From: a virus | IMG/VR virus record: IMGVR_UViG_3300043464_001630 | Coordinates: 124,001 to 188,000 of that record | DNA: 64,000 nt | Reading direction: 5' to 3' (one strand) | In this document: one piece after another, positions 1 to 7,266 of the stretch | Position numbering within the stretch: position 1 is the stretch's first letter | Layout of the letters: each line of letters starts with the position of its first letter | Program-made: the position numbers and the translations under genes | The notes under the pieces: model-generated | What the model saw: only the letters and a program-made list of their open reading frames with translations | Database searches by the model: none | Told to the model about the DNA's origin: nothing

Positions 1-293
1 TATATCGCACTTCCTTGTGTAGTGGGATCTGTCGTATAAATATTATTAGAACTATCTATTCCTAAAAATAATGGTCTTATACTTCTGGTTGCTGTTATAA
101 TTTGAGTAAATGTTGTCATCACACCAGTTGGTGTGATTTTATTTATCCAACTTCCACCAGAACAAGTAACAAATAAATTACCACTAGAATCAAAAACCAT
201 AGCTTCTGGTTGATTAATATTAATAAAAGTTTCCACCATTGGTACTTTTACTTTTACAGATTTTAAAATTGTAAATGCGTTTCCTATTGGCAT
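1..293 (-). CDS. NHL-repeat beta-propeller protein, 5' part only (runs off left edge)
   Basis: Reading the minus strand from ATG at 293 gives MPIGNAFTILKSVKVKVP and an open frame of 97 codons to the window edge. It contains an NHL/propeller-type unit (QPEAMVFDSSGNLFVTCSGG followed by WINKITPTG) and the start of another (FLGIDSSNNIYTTDP). Such blades form beta-propellers, common in phage tail appendages. It lies just downstream of the fibre gene at 297-1241 with 3 bases between them, so the two are probably co-transcribed. There is no TAAATA motif before this start. The C-terminus is outside the window, so length and full architecture are unknown. Confidence 0.7.
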   Translation of the reverse strand, partial: MPIGNAFTILKSVKVKVPMVETFININQPEAMVFDSSGNLFVTCSGGSWINKITPTGVMTTFTQIITATRSIRPLFLGIDSSNNIYTTDPTTQGSAI

Positions 294-296
294 AAA

Positions 297-1241
297 TTAA
301 AAATTTTGTCCACCAATAAACCCGTACCAATCAGATCCTACTTTTGTAAAAGCAAATACATCAGTTTTTCCAGTAGTTGTATTCACTACGGGAATCACTC
401 CATTAGCCCATTTTACACTAATTCCTGCTATTGTAAAATTAACAGTAAATGTGCCTGTTTGGGTGATGAACATGGTAATACTGAAAGAATCGGTAGGAAT
501 AGTTCCAGCTAAAGTGAAACCTGTGATATTTCCTGTTAAATTAATAGGAAAAGTGTTTCCATTATCTAAATTAAGAGATACCGATCCAGTACCAGTAACG
601 AAACTAGACTTTTCCGAAAATCCTTTCAATACCAAAGATCCTGTCATTTCTCCACCACTGAGCGGAAGAAACTTACCGAATGGATTAAACTTATCTACGT
701 ATTGCTTTGGTGCTGCATGTAAATTTTGAGTTGGATCTGCTGCTAGTACCAATGATCCAGTCATGGTGTCTCCGGATTTTAAAATGTAATTAGCAGTGCT
801 TGGAATCGGAATAGCAGAAATTTTACTATTTAATGTTTTTAAATTAACAGCATCATAATCTAAAATTGGATCTTTTACATTAACGATAAAATTGTTATGT
901 ACATCGACTTTTTGATTAAAGTGCGCTTCTCCAAATGCAGATAAAGTAGCATTAACCGATAAAGTTCCGTTCATCCTCTCTGTTGGAGCGAACGTCAAAC
1001 CATTTTTATCTAATTTATTCGCAATAGACTGAGAAATTGTATTTAGATTTGTTTGTAAATTATCTATTTGAGTTTGTACTGACGTATTAACTTCTGTTTT
1101 TATTTTAGAAGTTAAATTATCAAAAGAAACTTTTTTCGTAAAATATCCTCCAGTTGCGGGATCTGCTATATCAAACGCAGTAAAATCAGTACCCTTTACC
1201 GTGGTACTTTCTGCTAGTTTATTAATGAAAGAATCAGCCAT
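297..1241 (-). CDS. tail-fibre-like structural protein with GGxMTGSL repeats
   Basis: A 314-residue protein. The N-terminus is predicted helical or coiled (about 40-75, TSVQTQIDNLQTNLNTISQS). It is followed by units of the type SGDTMTGSLVLAADPTQNL and LSGGEMTGSLVLKG, the 'SGGxMTGxL' stalk motif frequent in phage fibres. The last ~100 residues are a beta-rich domain ending FTKVGSDWYGFIGGQNF. The ATG follows TAAATA by 5 bases, which supports this start. It is probably a trimeric fibre or appendage; which one cannot be told from sequence. Confidence 0.6.
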   Translation of the reverse strand: MADSFINKLAESTTVKGTDFTAFDIADPATGGYFTKKVSFDNLTSKIKTEVNTSVQTQIDNLQTNLNTISQSIANKLDKNGLTFAPTERMNGTLSVNATLSAFGEAHFNQKVDVHNNFIVNVKDPILDYDAVNLKTLNSKISAIPIPSTANYILKSGDTMTGSLVLAADPTQNLHAAPKQYVDKFNPFGKFLPLSGGEMTGSLVLKGFSEKSSFVTGTGSVSLNLDNGNTFPINLTGNITGFTLAGTIPTDSFSITMFITQTGTFTVNFTIAGISVKWANGVIPVVNTTTGKTDVFAFTKVGSDWYGFIGGQNF

Positions 1242-1246
1242 ACATC

Positions 1247-1252
1247 TATTTA
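1247..1252 (-). promoter_or_regulatory. late-type TAAATA before the 297-1241 gene
   Basis: Motif on the minus strand; 5 bases to the ATG. Confidence 0.55.
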
Positions 1253-1253
1253 G

Positions 1254-1964
1254 TTATTTTGATTTGTGCATCAGTGATCCCACACTAGTCGGATCTGGAT
1301 TTCCTATATCAATATGTCCACTCAATGGCGATTGAATAATATAGAATGTTTCGATTTTTGTTTCGATTTCTGGTCTTGGTCTGAAAATAGTAGTCGGAAC
1401 TGCTGTGTTTCCTTGTATGTGTATGTCTTTTATATTAAAAATACATTTTTGTTCACCTGAATTAAGAGGAGAAGAATATCCAAATCCTATTCTGTAAAAA
1501 TCAGTATCACTAGCAGAGATTCCGGTATTAATAGAAGCTAATTTGACGTATCTATTCGTTTCTTTATTTTTCGCTGCTATTTTCAAAGTCTGAGCACAAT
1601 TTGTAAAATTAAAACGAATAGTATCAAATTCGTTGTTAGGTTTTATCAACGAAGACAACATCGGAAAAAGTGCAAAAGAAGTGATAGTAGTAAATGACGT
1701 TCCTCTTTTTATAGTTAATGTGTCGTTGCTGTCTATCATTACACCTAAAACTGCTCCGGTCACTCCTGATCTACTTTGATATGGTGCGAATCCAAGTCCT
1801 TCGTATGTACCCCCTCCTACTAACGTGGGATTGTTAAATAAAAAAGTAGAAAATCCTCCGGTGGAATTTGTTGATCCTGATAAATTATATCCAAATGACC
1901 ATGTAATGTCAAAATTGGCATTGAATGCGCTATTGATAAAAAAATTGCAAGAAGATTCTGACAT
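1254..1964 (-). CDS. putative lectin-like (concanavalin-fold) adhesin
   Basis: A 236-residue protein with no family I can name for certain. Residues ~35-95 have a legume-lectin-like pattern: GGFSTFLF, then GGGTYEGLGFAPY, then GAVLGVMIDSNDTL. L-type lectins have a similar '..GLGY..GVLGVxFD' order. The second half is beta-rich and the C-terminus (FYIIQSPLSGHIDIGNPDP) resembles a virion-attachment tail. It is divergent from the gene at 1999 and has the TAAATA motif 6 bases before its ATG. The likely role is sugar binding on the virion. The fold assignment is inference and weak. Confidence 0.4.
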   Translation of the reverse strand: MSESSCNFFINSAFNANFDITWSFGYNLSGSTNSTGGFSTFLFNNPTLVGGGTYEGLGFAPYQSRSGVTGAVLGVMIDSNDTLTIKRGTSFTTITSFALFPMLSSLIKPNNEFDTIRFNFTNCAQTLKIAAKNKETNRYVKLASINTGISASDTDFYRIGFGYSSPLNSGEQKCIFNIKDIHIQGNTAVPTTIFRPRPEIETKIETFYIIQSPLSGHIDIGNPDPTSVGSLMHKSK

Positions 1965-1970
1965 CCTAAT

Positions 1971-1976
1971 TATTTA
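1971..1976 (-). promoter_or_regulatory. late-type TAAATA before the lectin-like gene
   Basis: Six bases to the ATG. Back-to-back with the motif at 1988 for the gene at 1999. Confidence 0.55.
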
Positions 1977-1987
1977 GACTATATAAC

Positions 1988-1993
1988 TAAATA
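1988..1993 (+). promoter_or_regulatory. late-type TAAATA before the coiled-coil fibre gene
   Basis: Five bases to the ATG; CTAAATA context. Confidence 0.6.
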
Positions 1994-1998
1994 ATTGA

Positions 1999-3897
1999 AT
2001 GGCCGGTAATGCAAGATTTCATGACAAACATCATAGGACAAATCATCACACACTGTCTACAGCAGGTATTCCTGACAGTGCTACTGATCCTATCGCATCT
2101 CCTTCGCAGCCATTCCAAGGAGATTTCGTAGTTAATGGACTTTTAAGTTCTAGTAAAGGATTAGATGTTTTATCGGCAAATTACGGAGGAGATGTACATT
2201 GTGAAAATATATATGTAAGAAATACTACTTATACTAATTTCATTTCTGGAGAAGGAACCGAAACTATTATCAGTGACGGAGCATTAACGGGATATGGAGC
2301 AAATACATTAACTTTAGATTTCGGAACTGCTATTTATGCCAAAACTCCGATAGTTAATTTTACGAATTCAATTTCAGCCGCTAGTGCGATATACACAAGT
2401 TTCGCAAAATTTGTTTCACTTTCTACTACTAACTTATCATCAGATAATGTAATAATGAACAGTTTATCTTCTCTTTCATTATCTGCAAGTTCTATAACTT
2501 CGAATAGTCTATCTGCCAGAACATTATCTAGCGAAAGTATAATTTCAAATAATTTATCTAGTCAAAATATATCAGCAACTGATGTTACAGTATCAAACAA
2601 TGTAACCATTAGTGGAAATTGTTTGATATATGGAAATTTATCTGCACTAGGAGATTTGACAGAGATTGAAACTATTTTACAAACTTCTAGTGCCTTTGAG
2701 ATAACAAATACCGATACCACAAGACCCGCATTAACAATAACTCAAAGCGGAACTGCGGAAGCAATAGTGGTAAACTATGATACTGTTTCTAATTATTTAA
2801 AAGTAGACATAGAAGGATTAACAATTAATGGAAAAATTTCGGGATTATCTGGTGTATATTCTCCAAATATAAACACAATAACAAATACAGCTAATTCTGT
2901 ATATACTACGGTTTCTACTAATTCTGCTAATTGGAACACTACATACAACACAGTTTCTTCGACTAGTGCAAATTGGGTAAGTACTAATAGCGCAGTTTTT
3001 AGTAACAGTGCTAATTGGAATTCCGTATATACTACGGTTTCTAGCAATAGTTCTAATTGGATATCTGTTTATTCTAGTGTTTCTAGTAATAGTGGTAATT
3101 GGAATTCTGCATATAATACTATTTTAAATGATAAGCCCATTTGGGATGAAACTTCTTCTATTGTTTATTTTAATTCTGCATATTGGGATTCTGATTACAA
3201 TACAGTTTCTTTTAATTCTGGAAATTGGGATACTACATATAGTACAGTTTCTAGTAACAGCGCCAAATGGGAATCTGATCATTCTACTGTTTCAAGTAAT
3301 TCTGCATATTGGCAAAATACATTCTCCACTGTTAGCGGATCATCTGCTAATTGGGAGTCTACTTATTCAGATGTAAGTTCTAATAGTGCTAACTGGGAAT
3401 CTACATATTCCACTGTTTCGAGTAATTCTGCAAATTGGGAAAATACAAAAACCACAGTAAATTCTAATTCTGCTAATTGGTTAAGCGGAAGTAATACGTT
3501 ATATTTTACTGCCAGTTCTATTACAACTGATTCTTTATCAGCAAATGTTCTATCAGCAAATATCATTCGTTTATATCAAGCAATTCATGTTTCGGTTTCT
3601 GCTGTAACTGTAGCGCCGGGAACGACCACAACAATGACTATTAATTCTCCTTCTTATTATTTTGTTACTGTAACAGGTGCAGGAACTGCTAATTTTAACT
3701 TACCACCAACTAATGGAAACAATAGAGGAATGATGTTTTATATTAAAAATGTAAGTACTACTAATAGTAATCGTCAAGTTAGCGTTAATAATTCAGCAGG
3801 AACTCCACTAACTAATGGAGTATTAGCAGGAAATGGAGGACATTATATCGAAGTTGTTTGGGATGGAGCAGCTTGGCAAGAAATTTCACACGTTTAA
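1999..3897 (+). CDS. long coiled-coil fibre protein with 14 x 14-residue repeats
   Basis: A 632-residue fibre-like protein. After an N-terminal virion-type region and a Ser-rich stretch (~150-200, LSSxSLSASSITSNSLSART), residues 301-496 hold fourteen consecutive 14-residue repeats of the type TYSTVSSNSANWES. Tyr2, Val5, Ser9 and Trp12 recur with 3-4-3-4 spacing, which fits a two-heptad coiled-coil unit. The C-terminal ~110 residues form a beta domain (VTGAGTANFNLPPTNGNNRG ... HYIEVVWDGAAWQEISHV) of a kind often found at fibre tips. The ATG at 1999 lies 5 bases after TAAATA. It is followed 3 bases later by the Ig-like gene, so the two are probably one transcript. Confidence 0.65.
   Translation: MAGNARFHDKHHRTNHHTLSTAGIPDSATDPIASPSQPFQGDFVVNGLLSSSKGLDVLSANYGGDVHCENIYVRNTTYTNFISGEGTETIISDGALTGYGANTLTLDFGTAIYAKTPIVNFTNSISAASAIYTSFAKFVSLSTTNLSSDNVIMNSLSSLSLSASSITSNSLSARTLSSESIISNNLSSQNISATDVTVSNNVTISGNCLIYGNLSALGDLTEIETILQTSSAFEITNTDTTRPALTITQSGTAEAIVVNYDTVSNYLKVDIEGLTINGKISGLSGVYSPNINTITNTANSVYTTVSTNSANWNTTYNTVSSTSANWVSTNSAVFSNSANWNSVYTTVSSNSSNWISVYSSVSSNSGNWNSAYNTILNDKPIWDETSSIVYFNSAYWDSDYNTVSFNSGNWDTTYSTVSSNSAKWESDHSTVSSNSAYWQNTFSTVSGSSANWESTYSDVSSNSANWESTYSTVSSNSANWENTKTTVNSNSANWLSGSNTLYFTASSITTDSLSANVLSANIIRLYQAIHVSVSAVTVAPGTTTTMTINSPSYYFVTVTGAGTANFNLPPTNGNNRGMMFYIKNVSTTNSNRQVSVNNSAGTPLTNGVLAGNGGHYIEVVWDGAAWQEISHV
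2899..3486 (+). repeat. 14 tandem 42-bp units coding a 14-residue stalk repeat
   Basis: Codon-aligned repeats in the fibre gene, with consensus residues xYxTVSSNSANWxS. Copies 6 and 7 (around 3109-3192) are the most divergent; copies 11-13 are the most alike. Both DNA and protein diverge between units, so the array is old rather than freshly expanded. Confidence 0.9.
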
Positions 3898-3900
3898 TAT

Positions 3901-4992
3901 ATGTTCATTAAAAATGGTAGTTATAAAAAACATACACATATTATATCATATGTGCCGCCTACCATTATTTCTCAACCAATTGGAGACATAAAAAACGTCG
4001 GAAATGATTACACGTTTACTATTTCTGCAAAAGGAAGTAAGCCATTAACTTATCAATGGTATAAAAATTACGATCCGATACTAAACGAAACAACTAATGA
4101 ATTAATTTTATCAAATTTACAACTTTCAGACGACGGATCTTACTTTTGCGAAGTACAAAACAATGGATATTTAGTAGAAAGTGATATAGTAGATTTAACA
4201 GTAATAGACAGTTTAAGTTTTTCACAACAACCCGCATCAGTATCAGCTAATCCAAATTCTAATGTATCTTTTAATGTAGTAGTGGATAGCGATACTACTG
4301 TGAACTATCAATGGTATAAGAATTCTTTAATATATCCCGGAACTTCAGATACATTATACATAAACTATGCAACAGAAAACGAAGAAGGAACTTATTTCTG
4401 CGTTGCTTCTAATTTATTAGCGGCAATAACCAGTAATACTGTTACATTAACAGTAAACGATCCTATAGTAATAAAAGAACAACCAACAGATACTTCATTA
4501 CTTGCTGGTGATAATCTAACTTTAAATTTAAGTTGTGTCGGAACATTTCCAATTAGTGCTCAGTGGAGAAAAGATAATACCAATTACGGATCATTAAGTG
4601 TAACAAACGCAGGAGATGTGGATTTAGAAATATTTAATATACAAAATTCCGATGAAGGTAATTATGATTGTGTATTAACAAATATAGTAGGATCAGTTAC
4701 TAGTAATAAAGCACTTGTATACATAAACAAACCACCAGCATTCGCATTAGAACCTTTATCAGGAACAGTTCAAGTCGGTGATTCATTTACTTTCACAACA
4801 AATGCTACGGGAACCAATCCAATTTCGTATCAATGGATAAAAGAAAACACAGGAAATGTAAATGGAGAAGTTCTTAAAAATTATACGTTAAGTAATATAC
4901 AATTTTCTAATTCTGGTAACTATGCCTGTGTTGCTTCTAACTTATACGGTACAGTAACAAGCACATTTGTAACTTTATCAGTTACGAGTTAG
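3901..4992 (+). CDS. virion protein made of four Ig-like (I-set) domains
   Basis: A 363-residue protein made almost entirely of four Ig-like domains at about 20-103, 108-193, 195-278 and 280-362. Each has the Trp core (YQWYKN, YQWYKN, AQWRKD, YQWIKE). Each also has a late D/E-x-G-x-Y-x-C motif (DDGSYFCEV, EEGTYFCVA, DEGNYDCVL, NSGNYACVA). The early Cys is often absent, as in many phage Ig domains. Ig-like domains on phage virions are thought to mediate weak adhesion to carbohydrates or mucus. The start lies 3 bases after the preceding stop. No TAAATA precedes it, which fits co-transcription with the stalk gene. Confidence 0.8.
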   Translation: MFIKNGSYKKHTHIISYVPPTIISQPIGDIKNVGNDYTFTISAKGSKPLTYQWYKNYDPILNETTNELILSNLQLSDDGSYFCEVQNNGYLVESDIVDLTVIDSLSFSQQPASVSANPNSNVSFNVVVDSDTTVNYQWYKNSLIYPGTSDTLYINYATENEEGTYFCVASNLLAAITSNTVTLTVNDPIVIKEQPTDTSLLAGDNLTLNLSCVGTFPISAQWRKDNTNYGSLSVTNAGDVDLEIFNIQNSDEGNYDCVLTNIVGSVTSNKALVYINKPPAFALEPLSGTVQVGDSFTFTTNATGTNPISYQWIKENTGNVNGEVLKNYTLSNIQFSNSGNYACVASNLYGTVTSTFVTLSVTS

Positions 4993-5007
4993 AAAATCTC
5001 CACAATA

Positions 5008-5772
5008 TTATTTGTTGGTTCCTAAATCATATGTACCATACATGTCGGTATCATTCACTTCCATATCAAATACAAACTTCTTACTTTCTTCGTCAATTGA
5101 ACCTTCGTAAGATTTCGGAGCCGAAGAAACTTCACCCGCGATAGTACTCGTGAGTTTTCCGTAGAATGTATCTAACGTCATTTGTTCGTTCACACCTTCT
5201 TGTGGTAATCCGGGTTCCCAACTGTATTCCATTCTCATGGCTTTTACTTCCCAGCCATAATGACCACCAAGAACATTCATTTGTTCTCCTATATTCTGGT
5301 CTCTTTTTTGTGTAATTTGAAAGTATCTACCTGTTCTTCCGCCTACTCTATCGCTTCCGTATTCGTGCATTTCAAATACATCCCCTGCTTTTGGTTCTAC
5401 AGACTGATTTAATTCTGTGTATACACTAGCACCAGACATAACTTTTAAGAAGTTATTATATGCCATATAACCCGTGGCATCGTCTCCTGCATTGAATCCG
5501 AATTTACTTTGTGATAAACTAGATTCATTTAAATTAATGTACATCTTGAGAGTGTGAGGCCCGTCATAAACACTCGTGGGCTGTTCTCCGTACAACACAT
5601 CAGCAGATAACGGAGTAGTTGTATTAACCCAATAATTCACCTTCTGACCCATGCTGTTAACCATTTCTTCTGCCACATTAGCAAACACAGCAAGATCTGG
5701 TGCTAACCGAGCTTTATCATATAACTCGTAGCACATACTATTATTACCAGCACCAGTATAGTAACAAGACAT
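5008..5772 (-). CDS. gp14-like neck / head-completion protein
   Basis: 254 residues, close to the 256 of T4 gp14. By eye it follows the T4 gp14 pattern: E-x-x-x-x-MGQKVNYWVNTTTPLSADVLYGE, then a helical/beta stretch with a SKFGF segment, then PKAGDVFEMHEYGSD, FQITQKRDQN and GHYGWEVKAMRMEYSWE. T4 gp14 has ADVLVAES...PDLIFGED, FGMQ, PKEGDLIYFPMDN and FEINWVE at corresponding places. gp14 sits in the neck that seals the DNA-filled head and accepts the tail. The gene is convergent with the Ig-like gene and lies 2 bases downstream of the 106-residue gene. The assignment rests on remembered motifs. Confidence 0.5.
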   Translation of the reverse strand: MSCYYTGAGNNSMCYELYDKARLAPDLAVFANVAEEMVNSMGQKVNYWVNTTTPLSADVLYGEQPTSVYDGPHTLKMYINLNESSLSQSKFGFNAGDDATGYMAYNNFLKVMSGASVYTELNQSVEPKAGDVFEMHEYGSDRVGGRTGRYFQITQKRDQNIGEQMNVLGGHYGWEVKAMRMEYSWEPGLPQEGVNEQMTLDTFYGKLTSTIAGEVSSAPKSYEGSIDEESKKFVFDMEVNDTDMYGTYDLGTNK

Positions 5773-5774
5773 AA

Positions 5775-6095
5775 TTAAGAAATTTTATTAACTACAAATC
5801 CAGTAGGAAGTTTTTGTAGAGTGAATGGACGTTTACCTAATTGTTTCGGTGTATTTAATTCTTCCGCATTTAATTCGTGTTTACTAATCAAATCAAAAGC
5901 TTCGGCATTTGAAATTGCTCCAGTTTTTTGCGATTTGTTTTGATTATAATTAGCATCATTTTTACTGTATCTTTTTGCTACCATGTTAACTCCTGTATTT
6001 TTACCATCTCTAGGAGCGCCAGTTCTAAAAAAACGCGAATTTCTCATGTGATGAGGATTTACGTGTTCATAAAAGTATTCTTCGAAAGATACCAT
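5775..6095 (-). CDS. conserved-looking small protein of unknown function
   Basis: 106 residues, basic and polar, beginning MVSFEEYFYEHVNPHHMRNS. The C-terminal part (LGKRPFTLQKLPTGFVVNKI) looks folded and the middle is low-complexity (NANYNQNKSQK-like). I recognise no family. The ATG lies 6 bases after TAAATA. It is followed 2 bases later by the gp14-like gene on the same strand, so a late structural or assembly role is likely. Confidence 0.6.
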   Translation of the reverse strand: MVSFEEYFYEHVNPHHMRNSRFFRTGAPRDGKNTGVNMVAKRYSKNDANYNQNKSQKTGAISNAEAFDLISKHELNAEELNTPKQLGKRPFTLQKLPTGFVVNKIS

Positions 6096-6101
6096 GTTAA
6101 T

Positions 6102-6107
6102 TATTTA
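6102..6107 (-). promoter_or_regulatory. late-type TAAATA before the 106-residue gene
   Basis: Six bases to the ATG; just past a terminator. Confidence 0.6.
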
Positions 6108-6108
6108 G

Positions 6109-6145
6109 CAAAAAAGGACGGACTCCGAAGAATCCGTCCTTTTTA
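6109..6145 (-). terminator. intrinsic terminator after the acidic-protein gene
   Basis: Perfect inverted repeat: AAAAAGGACGGA (6111-6122) and TCCGTCCTTTTT (6133-6144) with a 10-base loop. It lies between the minus-strand genes at 6167 and 6095. On the minus strand the stem ends in a T run, and a TAAATA promoter for the next gene follows directly. Confidence 0.8.
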
Positions 6146-6166
6146 TTTTTTAAATTTAAGTTTCTA

Positions 6167-6784
6167 TTAACCGAAAATAGAATCACCCTTACCGTTTGGA
6201 TTATACTTAGGATTGTTTACCTTGATAGAACCACCGGGCTTGGCTTGATCAACTTTCTTAGTGAAAGGCATGTAATGTTCAGTGCCTTGAGTTTGTGAGG
6301 TCTTTTCAGCCTTACCATGAGCACTTGTCTTATTTGCTACTGCACCTTCTACACGAGAATTGGACATCTTTTGAAGCTTTTCTGCCTTTGACTTTGTTTC
6401 GAAGGGTTCGTACTTAGACTGAGGAGCTTCGTGCATTGTTTCTTCTTCTTCCTCTTCTTCAGCAGCTTCGTCGCCTTCTTCTTCGTCAGAATCTTCAGCA
6501 GCTTCGTCTCCCATATCTTCTCCACCTTCTTCACCCATTTCTCCGCCTTCTTCTTCGGTTTCTTCTCCACCACCAAGAATACCGCCTAGTAGATCATGAA
6601 GCTTTTGTGCAGTTTCGCGATCTAAAGTAAGAGTGACTTCATCGCCACCTTCTTCAGAACCGAAATCTTCACCACCCATTTCACCAGCACCTTCTGAACC
6701 TTCGCCAGAAGGTAGACCTAGTGCTTCTGCGTCATCTTGCATTACTTCTTCGAATAGCTTTTCAAATAGAGATTTATTGCTCAT
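6167..6784 (-). CDS. very acidic protein, possible prohead core/scaffold component
   Basis: 205 residues. Residues ~20-120 are extraordinarily rich in Glu, Asp and Gly (long EEEGG and DEEE runs). They surround a short hydrophobic helix (VTLTLDRETAQKLHDLLGGI). The C-terminus is basic and polar (KPGGSIKVNNPKYNPNGKG). T4-type phages encode small acidic prohead core proteins (such as gp67) among their head genes. Composition and neighbourhood suggest a similar role, but there is no diagnostic motif. TAAATA ends 5 bases before the ATG, and a strong hairpin terminator follows the gene. Confidence 0.5.
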   Translation of the reverse strand: MSNKSLFEKLFEEVMQDDAEALGLPSGEGSEGAGEMGGEDFGSEEGGDEVTLTLDRETAQKLHDLLGGILGGGEETEEEGGEMGEEGGEDMGDEAAEDSDEEEGDEAAEEEEEEETMHEAPQSKYEPFETKSKAEKLQKMSNSRVEGAVANKTSAHGKAEKTSQTQGTEHYMPFTKKVDQAKPGGSIKVNNPKYNPNGKGDSIFG

Positions 6785-6789
6785 ATTTC

Positions 6790-6795
6790 TATTTA
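6790..6795 (-). promoter_or_regulatory. late-type TAAATA before the acidic-protein gene
   Basis: Five bases to the ATG; divergent from the terminase. Confidence 0.6.
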
Positions 6796-6855
6796 CTCTC
6801 GTACATAATATTTTTTATAGCTTTTTTTAATTTTTTTACATTTTTTATATTTTGG

Positions 6856-6861
6856 TAAATA
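6856..6861 (+). promoter_or_regulatory. late-type TAAATA before the terminase N-fragment
   Basis: Five bases to the ATG at 6867; decides that start over TTG 6852. Confidence 0.6.
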
Positions 6862-6866
6862 ACGAC

Positions 6867-7241
6867 ATGCCTAGAAAACCAAAAAAAGACATATACATGA
6901 ACAATCCAGCCCTACCAACAGTAGAGGCTCAATTCGAATGGACACCACAAATGGTGGCGGAATTAAAGAAGTGTAAAGAAAATATATTACATTTCGCGGA
7001 AAACCATTTTTATATTATTTCACTAGACGAAGGTAAACAAAAAATAACACTACATCCATATCAAAAGAGGGCATTAAGGATGATTAGGGACAATCGAAAT
7101 TCCATCATGTTGTTTAGTCGTCAAACTGGAAAATGCCTTGACGCCAACAACTTATGTAAGATTCGTGATAAAAAAACTGGTGAAATACAGGAACTTACGA
7201 TAAAAAAGATTTTTGATATTTCTGCTCTTGAAAAAGAGTGA
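6867..7241 (+). CDS. terminase large subunit, N-terminal fragment fused to a short N-intein
   Basis: First piece of the fractured terminase (T4 gp17 family), the motor ATPase/nuclease that packages DNA. Residues 1-89 are terminase sequence ending in the Walker A region (IMLFSRQTGK). The frame then runs directly into an intein start (CLDANNLCKIRDKKTGEIQE) and stops after only 35 intein residues. I chose ATG 6867 over an in-frame TTG at 6852 because TAAATA ends 5 bases before it. The protein cannot act alone: it lacks everything after Walker A. It should join the product of 8543-11128 by trans-splicing, since residues SRQTGK plus STLATIF rebuild an intact Walker A segment. Confidence 0.85.
   Translation: MPRKPKKDIYMNNPALPTVEAQFEWTPQMVAELKKCKENILHFAENHFYIISLDEGKQKITLHPYQKRALRMIRDNRNSIMLFSRQTGKCLDANNLCKIRDKKTGEIQELTIKKIFDISALEKE
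7134..7238 (+). other. N-intein (35 residues) of a split intein at terminase Walker A
   Basis: It starts with the catalytic Cys of splicing block A right after ...RQTGK and ends at a TGA. Block B (the TxxH-type motif) is not here but in the C-half. The split therefore falls between blocks A and B, unlike the DnaE-type split near the endonuclease site. Short N-inteins of this sort are known from metagenomic TerL split inteins such as AceL-TerL. Confidence 0.8.
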
Positions 7242-7257
7242 GGTCGTTATAAAATAT

Positions 7258-7263
7258 AGGTGA
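7258..7263 (+). promoter_or_regulatory. Shine-Dalgarno-like AGGTGA before the homing endonuclease
   Basis: Three bases before ATG 7267. Most other genes here have no such site, which sets this gene apart as likely acquired. Confidence 0.5.
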
Positions 7264-7266
7264 TTT

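Noticed and set aside
2899-3486. Regular 42-bp repeats as a CRISPR array
   Set aside because: There are no constant repeats with variable spacers. The units are codon-aligned and code for a stalk.
6436-6830. Leucine/proline-rich plus-strand frames opposite the acidic gene
   Set aside because: They mirror the GAA/GAG-rich coding strand of the minus gene and have no start signal.
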